A stretch of DNA of 64,000 bases from Hymenobacter jejuensis (GTDB lineage Bacteria > Bacteroidota > Bacteroidia > Cytophagales > Hymenobacteraceae): positions 868,001 through 932,000 of the forward strand of contig NZ_CP040896.1 in assembly GCF_006337165.1 (NCBI RefSeq), in the 5' to 3' direction. Positions 42,927 to 51,295 of this stretch are shown here, piece after piece. Every line of letters starts with the position of its first letter. Position 1 is the first letter of the stretch. The notes below the pieces were generated by a model. It saw only the letters and a list, made by a program, of their open reading frames with translations. It was not told the origin of the DNA and did no database searches. The position numbers were made by a program, and so were the translations under genes.

Positions 42927-42961
42927 TATAAGTATTTGACAATCAAATATTTATATCAGTT
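42921..42961. repeat. Best-preserved copy of the dispersed AT-rich palindrome
   Basis: Two 19-base arms, 42921-42939 and 42943-42961, identical in reverse complement except one position, around CAA; the arms read AACTGATATAAGTATTTGA. It lies between two convergent genes and overlaps the stop codon of DUF1223 (42926), so it could fold as a hairpin in the mRNA tail. Confidence 0.75.
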
Positions 42962-42990
42962 ACTTTTATTAGCCTTTTGATAAATTTTTC

Positions 42991-43443
42991 TTAGCGCACG
43001 GCAAAAATTGTGCTGCTTGGCATCGTCTCAAGGACGGGGCCGGTGTGCACCAAGCCATCTAGGTCAACTTGCCGCAGTCGGTATTGCGCGCGTCCCTGTA
43101 CCGGCGTTGTATCAACGAACTCATGGCTGCGAGCGCTCACGGCCATGGCATCGCCGGGCACGCGACCCAGCGCCTGAAACGCTCCTTGCTCGGTGCGGCG
43201 CTCGACCACAAAGTAAGAGCAAGCCAGTTCATCGGGAGTCACCCATTGCACGCGCTGCCCACTGGCATCGGGCACGAGGCGGAAACGCAGCAGTTCCAAC
43301 TGATTTTCCGGCTGATGGCTTTCCTCCGGTTGTTCCTGCACAGCATACGCTCGTTCGTGAATGCTGGCACAGGCCGTACCTGCCACCATTAGCAACGCGT
43401 AAGAAGCCCGACGAAAAAGACGCAACGAAGTAGAAAAAGCCAT
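42991..43443 (-). CDS. Exported single beta-sandwich (FnIII-like) domain protein
   Basis: A 150-residue protein with an N-terminal signal, possibly lipoprotein-type (AGTAC, Cys25). After a Gln/Glu-rich linker it has one domain: LELLRFRLVPDASGQRVQWV, ACSYFVVERRTEQGAFQALG, HEFVDTTPV and AQYRLRQVDLDGLVHTGPVL. The YRLRQVDLDG line is common in FnIII-like domains of large type IX-secreted proteins of this phylum, where it precedes the sorting domain. Here it stands alone and no sorting domain follows. Function unknown. Confidence 0.7.
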   Translation of the reverse strand: MAFSTSLRLFRRASYALLMVAGTACASIHERAYAVQEQPEESHQPENQLELLRFRLVPDASGQRVQWVTPDELACSYFVVERRTEQGAFQALGRVPGDAMAVSARSHEFVDTTPVQGRAQYRLRQVDLDGLVHTGPVLETMPSSTIFAVR

Positions 43444-43738
43444 ATAAACTGATCGTAAACCCTAAAAGAACAGTTCAATGTAAATGCCTTTTCTGACATA
43501 GAGAACAACATGTATATTAAAAATATTATAAAATACAGAAGACAATATTCATTCTTCGACTAATGCTATTGACAGCCTTACTTGCTCCGCTGTAACGCGC
43601 CTCGGCAGGTCACAACAGGCCAACCTTCCCTTTCGATAGTTGATCTGGTTAACTTTGCCTACTTGCTATCGAAGAAAGCTGTTAGTAGGCTCTACTTGCT
43701 TGCCTCTATTGCCAAACAACAATCTGGTAATCAATTAA
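43444..43738. other. AT-rich gap
   Basis: Apart from a degenerate palindrome at about 43713-43745 (core CTGGTAATCAA) I see nothing supportable here. It separates two minus-strand genes and probably holds the promoter of the gene at 42991. Confidence 0.4.
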
Positions 43739-44644
43739 CTATTTCGCTCTAACGCGTGAACGAGCTTTGGCATTTTTTTGCTGTAGCGCCTTTATAGCCA
43801 AGGCATACCGACGGCCCATGAGGCGGGCCGAAACCGCGTCAAAATGTAGCCTATCGCCACGGTCGCGGGTACCTTCGGCCGTGACGTAATCGTAGTGTGG
43901 CACCGTCTTTTTTAGCTGGGCCACGGCTTGGTTGACGCGAATTGCATCTGCGTTAACGTGTTGTTTACCAATACTATCTGTTTGCACGAATTGAAATTCC
44001 GGCAATTGCCCCGCCACGAACGGCACGTCGGGCGACTGCAAATCCCTGCGGAAGCGGGCAATTAGTTCTGTAAGGTTCTTGCCGTAGGCCGAGCTCAAGT
44101 CGGGCTTGCTGTCCGACTCTCCCTGATGCCAGATAATGCCCGCTAAGGTGCCGCTTTGCATGGCCGCTTTGGCCCGCCTGATGGCATCGTCGTAGGGGTT
44201 GGTATTGGTGGCAGCGTAGAAGGCGCCCGGCTGCCAGACATTGATGCCGGAGCCCCCTACCGCGCACGGAATCAAGCCAATGACTACGCTCGTATCCAAG
44301 GCGGCCAGCGTTTTGCCGAACGTCAGGCCAGGCCCTACGCCTGCCGCCGCTTTGTCGAAGTGCACGGGGTCTTTGGCAATCTCCCAGGCGCCTTCTTTGT
44401 TCAGGCGCAATACCCGTCGGTTGGGTACAGTATCCTGCGCTTCCACTGCACCTCGCCCAGCCATATTTGATTGACCTACAAGTAGATACAGCTTAAATTT
44501 CTCCTTCGTTTTAGGCGGCGTAGCCTGTTCGCAAAGTCGGGGTTGCAGGCCCTGCGCCGGTAGCCTTTCGGCGACTAGTAAGAGCAACAGCAAGCTGAGG
44601 AAGCCGGGCCATTTTGCAGCAGCGCATCGCATGGGGGCTACCAA
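43739..44644 (-). CDS. Sialate O-acetylesterase-like carbohydrate esterase (SASA domain)
   Basis: A 301-residue SGNH-type hydrolase with signal peptide. Catalytic landmarks: LYLLVGQSNMAGRG with Ser59 as nucleophile, the oxyanion Gly in CAVGGSGINVW, GIIWHQGESD (block III-like), and DRGDRLHFDAVSARLMG near the C-terminus with the catalytic Asp/His pair. SASA-family enzymes remove acetyl groups from sialic acid or plant polysaccharides. The gene follows a GH2 glycosidase gene on the same strand at a distance of 9 bp, so they are cotranscribed and probably act on the same glycan. The start could also be the ATG at 44632. Confidence 0.9.
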   Translation of the reverse strand: MVAPMRCAAAKWPGFLSLLLLLLVAERLPAQGLQPRLCEQATPPKTKEKFKLYLLVGQSNMAGRGAVEAQDTVPNRRVLRLNKEGAWEIAKDPVHFDKAAAGVGPGLTFGKTLAALDTSVVIGLIPCAVGGSGINVWQPGAFYAATNTNPYDDAIRRAKAAMQSGTLAGIIWHQGESDSKPDLSSAYGKNLTELIARFRRDLQSPDVPFVAGQLPEFQFVQTDSIGKQHVNADAIRVNQAVAQLKKTVPHYDYVTAEGTRDRGDRLHFDAVSARLMGRRYALAIKALQQKNAKARSRVRAK

Positions 44645-44653
44645 ACGGGGAGG

Positions 44654-46516
44654 TTATTTGCCATCGTATTTCTGCGCCATTTGGCGGTAATATTCCTGCA
44701 CGGTGTAAAAAGCTTTCTTCTTTTGCCCCGTATTGGAAATCAAGCCTTTGCGATTGAAGCCGTTTTGATATACGGGGTGCTGGCGGCGCGTGGCGCGGAA
44801 GTCGGTCAGAATCCAGGGGGTCAGACCGCGCAGGCCGGCAATGCCGCTGAGCATTTTGAACTGGTTTTGGTACAGCGCCTCTTGGTATTCCTCGCTCCAG
44901 CGGGTATCGGCGTCGGCGTGGTAGCCACCCAGGGCGTCGCCGCCAAACTCACTGATTATGACGGGCTTGTTGTATTTGATGTCGAAAGTATACTGCGTGA
45001 TTTCGCTGGGCTTGCCGCCCCAATACCAACCGGCATATTCGTTGAAGCTGGTCAGGTCGAGCTCGGCGCCCAGCGGGTCGTCTACGGTTATTTTAGAGCC
45101 ATCGCGGTGCAACTCTAAGGCAGCCGAAATCAGGCGGGTATCGTCGAGGCTGCGGGCTTTCTTGACCAGGCTGGTCATGAATTTCAGACGCGGGTCGCTG
45201 GGCGGCGTTTCGTTGCCCACCGACCACACCACGATGCTGGCGCGGTTTTTCCCCATCGAAATGAGGTCCGTGAGCTGCGTTTCGGCATTTTGGTAAGTGG
45301 CGGGGTTTTCCCAAGCAATGGTCCAGTACACGGGGACTTCGGCCCACACGAGCAGGCCCATCTCGTCGGCAAGCTTCAGCATGGCTTCGTTGTGGGGGTA
45401 GTGCGCCAGGCGTACATAGTTGCAACCGAGCTCTTTAGCCCAAGTCAGGAGCATGCGCAGGTCGCCTTCACCGCGCGCCCGACCTGGAATGAGCGGGTTT
45501 TCGTCGTGGATGGAAATGCCGCGCAAAAAGGTCGATTTTCCGTTGAGTAGAATGTCCGTGCCTTTCGTCTGGATGGTGCGAAACCCGATGCGGTCCTGCA
45601 CCGCATCGGAGCCGCTGGTCAGGCTCACAGGGTACAGCTTCGGGTTTTGGGGCGACCAGCGCGTAAGCTTCTTGGCCGGAACCGCAAACGTGGCGCGGCC
45701 TTCGGCGTCGGTCTTCAGGCTCTTCTTGATGCCGGCTTCGGCAATGTTGAGGGTCACGGTTTGCCCGGCTTTTCCCTCGCCGCTAAGCTGCACGTAGCCC
45801 GCCAGCGTGTTGGGGTCGTTTTTGGCCAGTTGAACCTTGTAATCGGTGATGTAGGTGGCCGGGGTTTCGGCAATGAACACGTCGCGGGTGATGCCGCCGT
45901 AGTTCCACCAGTCGGTGTTGATGGTCGGTACTTCGTCGGCGTGGCGGGTGTTGTCGGCCTTCACGATCACGAAGTTGTCGCCGGTGCTGCTGAGGCGATC
46001 GGTGATGTCGTACTGGATGGGCGTGAAGCCGCCTTTGCGCATACCTAACTTCTTGCCATTCAAATAGATATGCGATTCGTAATTGATCGCTCCGAAATAC
46101 AGAAAATAGCGCTTGCCGGGTTTCGGCGTCAGGCTGAAGCTCTTCTTGTACCAAATGGTGCCTTCGTAGTAGAGCAGCTTCGGGTCCTGCGAGTTCCAGT
46201 CGCCGGGCACCTGCAACGCCGCCGACTTATCGAAGTCATACTCAATCAGTTCGGTTTCCTGCTTCGAGCTAGGTTTCTGATTGTCGTAGTAGCCGCCCTT
46301 GCCCGACTTCGACTGGTCAAAAGCTTCGCGGCGGTAGTCGTAAAAGCCGTTTTCGTACGGATCGATGATGTAGTTCCAGCTGCCATTTAAGTTGAGAATG
46401 CGCCGGCCGGGCGCGTTCTGCAACTGGGCCGACTGCGCCCGCAGGTTGTGGCTAGCAAAAGGGCCCACAAGCAGCACCAGCGCCGTTAGGGCGTTCAGCA
46501 GAGGTCGAATATTCAT
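44654..46516 (-). CDS. Glycoside hydrolase family 2 enzyme (beta-glucuronidase/galactosidase-like)
   Basis: A 620-residue GH2 enzyme with signal peptide (MNIRPLLNALTALVLLVGPF). Domains in order: sugar-binding jelly roll (about 60-200, with PGDWNSQDPKLLYYEGTIWY), Ig-like domain (about 205-310), and TIM barrel with ISIHDENPLIPGRARGEGDL, NYVRLAHYPHNEAMLKLADE, acid/base Glu in VVWSVGNETPP, and nucleophile Glu in VIISEFGGDALGG. The pattern is closest to beta-glucuronidases, but the exact sugar is uncertain. The ATG at 46516 is chosen because it begins a signal peptide; an upstream ATG at 46567 is rejected. The gene is divergent from a LacI regulator. Confidence 0.92.
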   Translation of the reverse strand: MNIRPLLNALTALVLLVGPFASHNLRAQSAQLQNAPGRRILNLNGSWNYIIDPYENGFYDYRREAFDQSKSGKGGYYDNQKPSSKQETELIEYDFDKSAALQVPGDWNSQDPKLLYYEGTIWYKKSFSLTPKPGKRYFLYFGAINYESHIYLNGKKLGMRKGGFTPIQYDITDRLSSTGDNFVIVKADNTRHADEVPTINTDWWNYGGITRDVFIAETPATYITDYKVQLAKNDPNTLAGYVQLSGEGKAGQTVTLNIAEAGIKKSLKTDAEGRATFAVPAKKLTRWSPQNPKLYPVSLTSGSDAVQDRIGFRTIQTKGTDILLNGKSTFLRGISIHDENPLIPGRARGEGDLRMLLTWAKELGCNYVRLAHYPHNEAMLKLADEMGLLVWAEVPVYWTIAWENPATYQNAETQLTDLISMGKNRASIVVWSVGNETPPSDPRLKFMTSLVKKARSLDDTRLISAALELHRDGSKITVDDPLGAELDLTSFNEYAGWYWGGKPSEITQYTFDIKYNKPVIISEFGGDALGGYHADADTRWSEEYQEALYQNQFKMLSGIAGLRGLTPWILTDFRATRRQHPVYQNGFNRKGLISNTGQKKKAFYTVQEYYRQMAQKYDGK

Positions 46517-46646
46517 GCGGTGAAACGGAAAGTGAGCGAAATAAAAGCGAGGGAAACGCAAGCCCATACCGGTTCCTGCATTTTACTTAAGAGCAGTAAG
46601 TACCGAAAACTTGCGCCCGCGCAACGGAATTTATCCTATTTATTCA

Positions 46647-46660
46647 CGAAAACGTTTTCG
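46647..46660. promoter_or_regulatory. LacI-family operator-like palindrome
   Basis: CGAAAACGTTTTCG is a perfect 14-bp palindrome with the central CG typical of LacI/GalR operators. It is 131 bp upstream of the GH2 gene and 222 bp upstream of the LacI gene, a position fit for control of one or both. Confidence 0.6.
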
Positions 46661-46859
46661 AAATCGATTGCAAACAGCCTATCTCGACAGTACAAGAGTA
46701 AGTGAGTAAGACTACCCTCATTCGGGCAAGTAGCTATTAGCTAGTGCGTTGCAAAGACGGGTACTATGTCCTTGATTCTGTGCGCAGAATCGCGCTCCAA
46801 ACGCCGTATGCACTGCTTTGCAGTAGGCTGACAGAATGAGCACCTAGGTGAGTTGTCCT

Positions 46860-46867
46860 TAATTTTG
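46860..46867 (+). promoter_or_regulatory. Candidate -7 element of the LacI regulator gene
   Basis: TAATTTTG equals the TAnnTTTG consensus, 14 bp before the ATG at 46882. A matching -33 TTG is not clear. Confidence 0.35.
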
Positions 46868-46881
46868 CGGAATTTAGGGGC

Positions 46882-47895
46882 ATGAGTAGCGTTAACCTGA
46901 AAAGGCTTGCCCAAGAATTAAATTTATCCATCTCGGCTGTTTCGAAAGCCCTTCGCGACAGCCATGAAATCGCCGTTGATACCAAAGAGCGCGTCAGGGC
47001 GCTGGCACGTGAGCTGCGGTACGAGCCCAATCCGCACGCCAGCAGTTTGCGGCGCCAAAAAAGCAAGACCATCGGCGTGGTTATTCCGGAGGTCGCCAAT
47101 AGCTTCTTCTCGTTGGTAATCAACGGCATAGAGGAAGTAGCACGCCACAACGGCTACCACGTACTCATTTACCTCACCCACGAAGACCACACCCGCGAGG
47201 CCGCCATCGCGCAATATCTGGCCAACGGGCGCGTGGACGGCATCCTGATGTCGGTGGCCAGCGAAAGCGCCGATTTTGCGCACTTGCAGGAGCTCAAAAA
47301 CAAGAACATTCCCATCGTTTTCTTCGACCGGGTGTGCGAGGAAATGGCCACGGTCAGGGTAACGACCAACGACTTTGAGAGCGGCTACAAAGCCACGCAG
47401 CACTTGTTGGAGGCCGGCTGCCGACGCATTGCGTACCTGCTGATTTCCGAACATCTGTCCATCGGGCAGAAGCGCATGCAAGGTTACCAACAAGCCCTTG
47501 AAGATCACGCGATTCCATTTGATGCCAACCTGATTGTAAGTGGCCACCAGAGCAACGAGCACAACCGTATGCTGATTCAGCAGCTGCTCGAAACGCAAAA
47601 GGTCGACGGCATTTTTGCTTCCGTAGAGCGCTTGGCCATAAGCAGTTACGAGGCCTGCAAAGCCCTGAACCTGAGCATCCCCGGGGACGTCAAGATCATC
47701 GGCTTTTCCAACCTGGAAATCGCTTCCCTGCTCGATCCGCCGCTCACGGCCATCAAGCAGCCGGCCTATGCCATGGGCCGCGAAGCCGCCTGCATCCTGT
47801 TTACGGCCTTGGATAAAAACCGAGCCCTAACCGCTTCGCAAAGCCTGGTTCTGAACTCCGAGCTGATCGAACGGAAGTCAACGGCCCGCAACTAA
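46882..47895 (+). CDS. LacI/GalR-family transcriptional regulator
   Basis: A 337-residue regulator of normal family length. HTH and hinge: SVNLKRLAQELNLSISAVSK (about 3-22), then LRYEPNPHASSLRRQKSKTI with the minor-groove hinge. The periplasmic-binding-like effector domain follows: GVVIPEVANSFFSLVINGIE, VDGILMSVASES, IVFFDRVCEEM, and the C-terminal DVKIIGFSNLEIASLLDPPL with AIKQPAYAMGREAAC. Such regulators bind a sugar or sugar phosphate and release their operator. The divergent GH2/SASA genes are the most likely targets, through the palindrome at 46647. Control of the cluster at 33793 via its own palindrome is possible. Confidence 0.95.
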   Translation: MSSVNLKRLAQELNLSISAVSKALRDSHEIAVDTKERVRALARELRYEPNPHASSLRRQKSKTIGVVIPEVANSFFSLVINGIEEVARHNGYHVLIYLTHEDHTREAAIAQYLANGRVDGILMSVASESADFAHLQELKNKNIPIVFFDRVCEEMATVRVTTNDFESGYKATQHLLEAGCRRIAYLLISEHLSIGQKRMQGYQQALEDHAIPFDANLIVSGHQSNEHNRMLIQQLLETQKVDGIFASVERLAISSYEACKALNLSIPGDVKIIGFSNLEIASLLDPPLTAIKQPAYAMGREAACILFTALDKNRALTASQSLVLNSELIERKSTARN

Positions 47896-48113
47896 CGCTG
47901 CCTAGAGCAGCCGGCAGAATCTTATCTAAACCCTCCCTTGCAACTACCTGTTGCACAAATAGTTACAAGGAAACGCAAAAGCATTCTCCGGCTTCCCCAG
48001 CCCGGAAATTCTTAAAATACGCTTAAGAACACGTCGTAATGGAACTGTAATCGTATGGTAGCACGGTTTGTGAATTAATTTGATTTTAATTTCCACTCTG
48101 ACCTTTCTTCTCC

Positions 48114-48572
48114 ATGCGTTTCCTTGCTCTGTGTCTTTTCGCGCTGCTGATTGCTTTCGGGGCTACCGCGCAGTCGGTGCCCGCCGTTACCTGGACTGCC
48201 GACCTGAATGCGGCTTTGCAACAAGCAAAAGCTTCCAACAAACCGGTACTGGCGGTTTTTTCGGGTTCTGACTGGTGCAAGCCCTGCATCATGCTCAAGC
48301 AGGAAGTATTTGATAAGCCTGAATTTGCGCAATACGCGCAGGACAAGTTTGTGCTGGCCCGCTTCGACTTTCCGCGCAGCAAGAAAAACAAGCTGCCCGC
48401 CACCCAAACCAAGCTCAACGAGCAGGCCGCGGCCCAACTAAACAAAGAAGGTTCGTTTCCGCTGGTGGTGCTGTTGTCGCCCGAAGGCAAAGTGCTGGCC
48501 AAGACCGGCTACCGCCCCGGTGGTCCCGCCGCCTACGACGCTTACCTGACGCAGTTGCTGGCCAAGAAATAA
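48114..48572 (+). CDS. Secreted thioredoxin-family protein
   Basis: A 152-residue protein with signal peptide (to about ATAQS). The thioredoxin fold is shown by KPVLAVFSGSDWCKPCIMLK with CKPC (C55, C58), VLARFDFPRSKKNK, and FPLVVLLSPEGKVLAKTGY. It likely reduces or oxidises thiols in the periplasm. The ApbE gene starts 5 bp downstream, followed by DUF4266 and DUF3570 genes; this four-gene order recurs in many Gram-negative genomes. The shared job is unknown, but the thioredoxin may keep a Cys-rich partner such as the DUF4266 protein reduced. Confidence 0.9.
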   Translation: MRFLALCLFALLIAFGATAQSVPAVTWTADLNAALQQAKASNKPVLAVFSGSDWCKPCIMLKQEVFDKPEFAQYAQDKFVLARFDFPRSKKNKLPATQTKLNEQAAAQLNKEGSFPLVVLLSPEGKVLAKTGYRPGGPAAYDAYLTQLLAKK

Positions 48573-48577
48573 GCTCT

Positions 48578-49663
48578 GTGCGCAGCCCTCTGACCCTCCC
48601 CGACGCTTTCTGGCAAAAGGCGTCGGCGCTGCTCCTGTTCAGCATTCTACTGACTAGCAGCTTTATAGCCCACGCCCAACCGACGGCGCCTAAAGCCCGC
48701 AATTTCACGCGCAGTGCTCATTTAATGGGCTCTCACTTTACGTTTACGGCGGTTTCGGCCGACGATTCGCTGGCGTGGAGAGCCATTCGGGCGGGCATAC
48801 GGGAGGCCCAGCGCATCGACCGACTGTGTTCGTACTGGGATTCTACGTCGCAGATTACGCAGGTTAACCGCGCCGCGGGCCTGCATCCGGTGGTTGTGGA
48901 TCAAGAGGTGTACGATCTGATTGCTCGCACGCTGAAGCTCTCGGCGCTGAGCGGCGGCGCTTTTGACGTCACCTTCGCCGGGGGCGAGAAAATCTACAAG
49001 TTCGACCGCCAGGAGCACGCCGCCCTCCCCGACTCGGCCGTGGTGCGCGCTTCGGTGCGCCGCATCGGCTACGAGAAAGTGCTGCTTAACCCGGCCGCTC
49101 ATTCCGTGATGCTTCAGGAAAAAGGCATGCGCATGAACCTGGCGGGCATTCTGCAAGGCTACGGGGTGCGCCGCGCCCAGGCCCTGATGAAGCAAATGGG
49201 CATCCAGGGCGGTCTGATCAACGGCTCAGGCGACGTATCGTGCTGGGGCCGGCAGGGCGATGGCTCGCTGTGGCGCATTGCCATCGGCGATCCGGCTTAT
49301 CCGCAGTCGGTTTCGTCGTGGCTTACCGTGACCGACATGGCTGTGGTGACGGCCGGCAACTACGAGCAGTACTTCACGGTAAAGGGCAAATACTACGGCC
49401 ACATCATCAATCCGCATACGGGCTACCCGGCCACGGGCTTGCGCTCAGTGACTATCATCTGCCCCGACGTAGAAGTAGCCGATGGCCTCGACGAAGTGGT
49501 GTTTGTGAAAGGTCCGGAAGAAGGGTTGGCCTTTATTAATCGCCTTCAGGGCATCGATTGTGCACTTATCACCAACGCCGGCCGTACGCTGACTTCCAAA
49601 GGCATGACTGCCAACTACTACTCCAACCCTAAGTCTCAGGCAGCTTCTGCTTCCAAACCATGA
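48578..49663 (+). CDS. FAD:protein FMN transferase (ApbE family)
   Basis: A 361-residue protein starting at GTG 48578, 5 bp after the thioredoxin gene. A signal sequence (ASALLLFSILLTSSFIAHAQ) directs it out of the cytosol. Family landmarks are LMGSHFTFTAVSADD, IDRLCSYWDSTSQITQVNRA, GGAFDVTF, MNLAGILQGYGVRRAQALMK (usual form DLGGIAKGYA, so the Asp is Asn here), NGSGDVSCWG, and a C-terminal YGHIINPHTGYP and TVICPDV-like segment with the magnesium-site residues. ApbE attaches FMN to Thr or Ser of redox proteins. No clear FMN-acceptor motif was found in neighbouring proteins. It overlaps the DUF4266 gene by 4 bp. Confidence 0.9.
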   Translation: MRSPLTLPDAFWQKASALLLFSILLTSSFIAHAQPTAPKARNFTRSAHLMGSHFTFTAVSADDSLAWRAIRAGIREAQRIDRLCSYWDSTSQITQVNRAAGLHPVVVDQEVYDLIARTLKLSALSGGAFDVTFAGGEKIYKFDRQEHAALPDSAVVRASVRRIGYEKVLLNPAAHSVMLQEKGMRMNLAGILQGYGVRRAQALMKQMGIQGGLINGSGDVSCWGRQGDGSLWRIAIGDPAYPQSVSSWLTVTDMAVVTAGNYEQYFTVKGKYYGHIINPHTGYPATGLRSVTIICPDVEVADGLDEVVFVKGPEEGLAFINRLQGIDCALITNAGRTLTSKGMTANYYSNPKSQAASASKP

Positions 49664-49908
49664 CCAAGATCCTGAAAACAAATCCTTGGCCTCGCCTGAT
49701 TTTGGGGCTAGTACTAGCGCTGGCAGGCAGCAGCGGCTTGGCAAGCTGTGTATCGGTGGCGGCTTACCAGAAGGTGTACCTCAACGACGAGGACATGAAG
49801 CTAGCCAACAAGCGCATCGAAGTGTACGAAACCAACTTCGAGAGCTACCGCGAAGGCGCTGGCGGAGCCAACGGAGGCAAGGTAGGTGGCGGCTGCGGTT
49901 GCAACTAA
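49660..49908 (+). CDS. DUF4266 small lipoprotein
   Basis: An 82-residue lipoprotein with lipobox GLASC (Cys30). The mature part is short: VSVAAYQKVYLNDEDMKLAN, then a helix (RIEVYETNFESYREG) and a Gly-rich Cys-ending tail GGKVGGGCGCN. This composition, with the CGCN end, is the hallmark of DUF4266. The Cys pair could bind a metal or form a disulfide. The gene overlaps the ApbE gene (ATGA) and is followed 21 bp later by the DUF3570 gene, an arrangement that points to one operon. Confidence 0.92.
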   Translation: MTKILKTNPWPRLILGLVLALAGSSGLASCVSVAAYQKVYLNDEDMKLANKRIEVYETNFESYREGAGGANGGKVGGGCGCN

Positions 49909-49930
49909 TTGATTATAAGATCATTATATA
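49898..49930. repeat. Degenerate copy of the dispersed AT-rich palindrome
   Basis: Core TTGATTATAAG at 49909-49919, right arm ATCATTATATA. It sits in the 21-bp gap between two genes of one operon. Confidence 0.4.
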
Positions 49931-51216
49931 TGAACCGCGATTTTAGCGCTTCTTTTCTGCGCTTTGCTGCCCCGCTGCTCCTGGTGCTGGCCCCTACGCT
50001 CACCTGGGCGCAGGCCACCCCGACCCCAAACCGGGTCGATGGGTACGGCGCGCCCAATACCACCGTTCCCAATCCGCCTAACCCTACCAACCAAGGCGAA
50101 ACGGAAGTCAATATCCTGACCAGCTACTACCAGCAGGACGGCGACCACGGCGCTGTGGAAGGGGGCCGCGGCACCCAGCACCTGACCGACCTGACGCCCA
50201 CCATCATCCTGAACATTCCCCTGGATTCCGTGACGCGCGTATCGGCCAACGTGGGCATGGATTACTACGCTTCGGCTTCCACCGACCGGATTGATCAGGT
50301 ACTGTCGTCGCCCTCGTCGAGCGACACGCGTTACCACGTCGATTTGGGCTACTCGCGCCAGCTGGCCGACAAGCAAACCATCGTGGGGCTGGGCGGCGGG
50401 TTTTCGAAAGAGTATGATTACCTGTCGTTTAACCTGACCGCTTCGTGGGCACACGCCTCTGCCGACGGCAACCGCGAGCTAAGCGTCGCGGGCCAGGCGT
50501 TCTTCGACCGGGCCACGCTCATCTTGCCAGCGGAACTGCGTCCGGCGGGCCGCGGCCAGGAACACGGCTCGGGTTTCGACACGCGCCAGAGCTACAACCT
50601 GAACTTGGTGTACTCGCAAGTACTAACCCAGCGTCTGCAACTGGCCGTGAGCACCGAGCTGGTAGCCCAACGCGGCCTGCTAAGCACGCCGTTTCACCGG
50701 GTGTATTTCCGCGAAACCGGTGGGGCGCTGGGCACGGCCAAAACCGAGCTACTGCCGCGCCAGCGCTACAAATACCCAGTGGGCCTGCGCGCCACGTACT
50801 ACGCCACCGACTTGGTGCAAGTACGTGGTTTCTACCGCTTCTACAACGACAATTTTGGTATTCAGGCCCACACTTTTGAGCTAGAAACGCCGGTGAAAGT
50901 AACGCCGTTTTTTGTGGTGTATCTCTTCTATCGCTACCACACCCAAACGTCGGCCAAGTACTTTGCGCCTTACATAGCGCACTCACTCACAGACACTTAC
51001 TACACTTCCGATTACGACTTGGCTTCTTTTTCGGCCAACAAGGTGGGCCTGGGCCTGCGCTACTCGCCGGTGTATGGGTTGGGCCGATTCAAAACGCCGT
51101 TTGGTGGGCGGGTGGCCAAGTTCAAAGCCTTGGATTTGCGTTACGCTTATTACCGCCAAAGCACCGGCCTAACGGCCAACCTCATCAGTGCTGATTTGTC
51201 GTTTACCATGCCGTAG
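49930..51216 (+). CDS. DUF3570 outer-membrane beta-barrel-like protein
   Basis: A 428-residue protein with signal peptide (to about TLTWAQA). DUF3570 elements are TEVNILTSYYQQDGDHGAVE, GRGTQHLTDLTPTIILNIPL, DYYASASTDRID, and many alternating aromatic strands to the final LTANLISADLSFTMP, which ends like a barrel strand although not with Phe. Family proteins are predicted outer-membrane barrels of unknown function that travel with ApbE and DUF4266. The frame opens at a TTG at 49909; the ATG at 49930 is the proper start. It is the last gene of the operon. Confidence 0.9.
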   Translation: MNRDFSASFLRFAAPLLLVLAPTLTWAQATPTPNRVDGYGAPNTTVPNPPNPTNQGETEVNILTSYYQQDGDHGAVEGGRGTQHLTDLTPTIILNIPLDSVTRVSANVGMDYYASASTDRIDQVLSSPSSSDTRYHVDLGYSRQLADKQTIVGLGGGFSKEYDYLSFNLTASWAHASADGNRELSVAGQAFFDRATLILPAELRPAGRGQEHGSGFDTRQSYNLNLVYSQVLTQRLQLAVSTELVAQRGLLSTPFHRVYFRETGGALGTAKTELLPRQRYKYPVGLRATYYATDLVQVRGFYRFYNDNFGIQAHTFELETPVKVTPFFVVYLFYRYHTQTSAKYFAPYIAHSLTDTYYTSDYDLASFSANKVGLGLRYSPVYGLGRFKTPFGGRVAKFKALDLRYAYYRQSTGLTANLISADLSFTMP

Positions 51217-51237
51217 CCTAACAACGCTAGCCGCCTT

Positions 51238-51270
51238 ATTGCAAGTAATTAATAATCAATACCTTACCCA
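51238..51270. repeat. Copy of the dispersed AT-rich palindrome
   Basis: Core TTAATAATCAA at 51249-51259; arms GCAAGTAA and TACCTTACC. It lies 26 bp before the transporter gene. Confidence 0.55.
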
Positions 51271-51295
51271 ATAACTCATTCTAACCCATTCTGCT

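Larger units (their letters stand above)
46517..46881. other. Regulatory gap between GH2 and LacI genes
   Basis: A 365-bp region between divergent genes. It has a LacI-type operator-like palindrome (46647-46660), a second AT-rich half site just right of it (CGAAATCGATTGCAAA), and a TAATTTTG -7-like element at 46860-46867 in front of the regulator gene. Confidence 0.5.
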
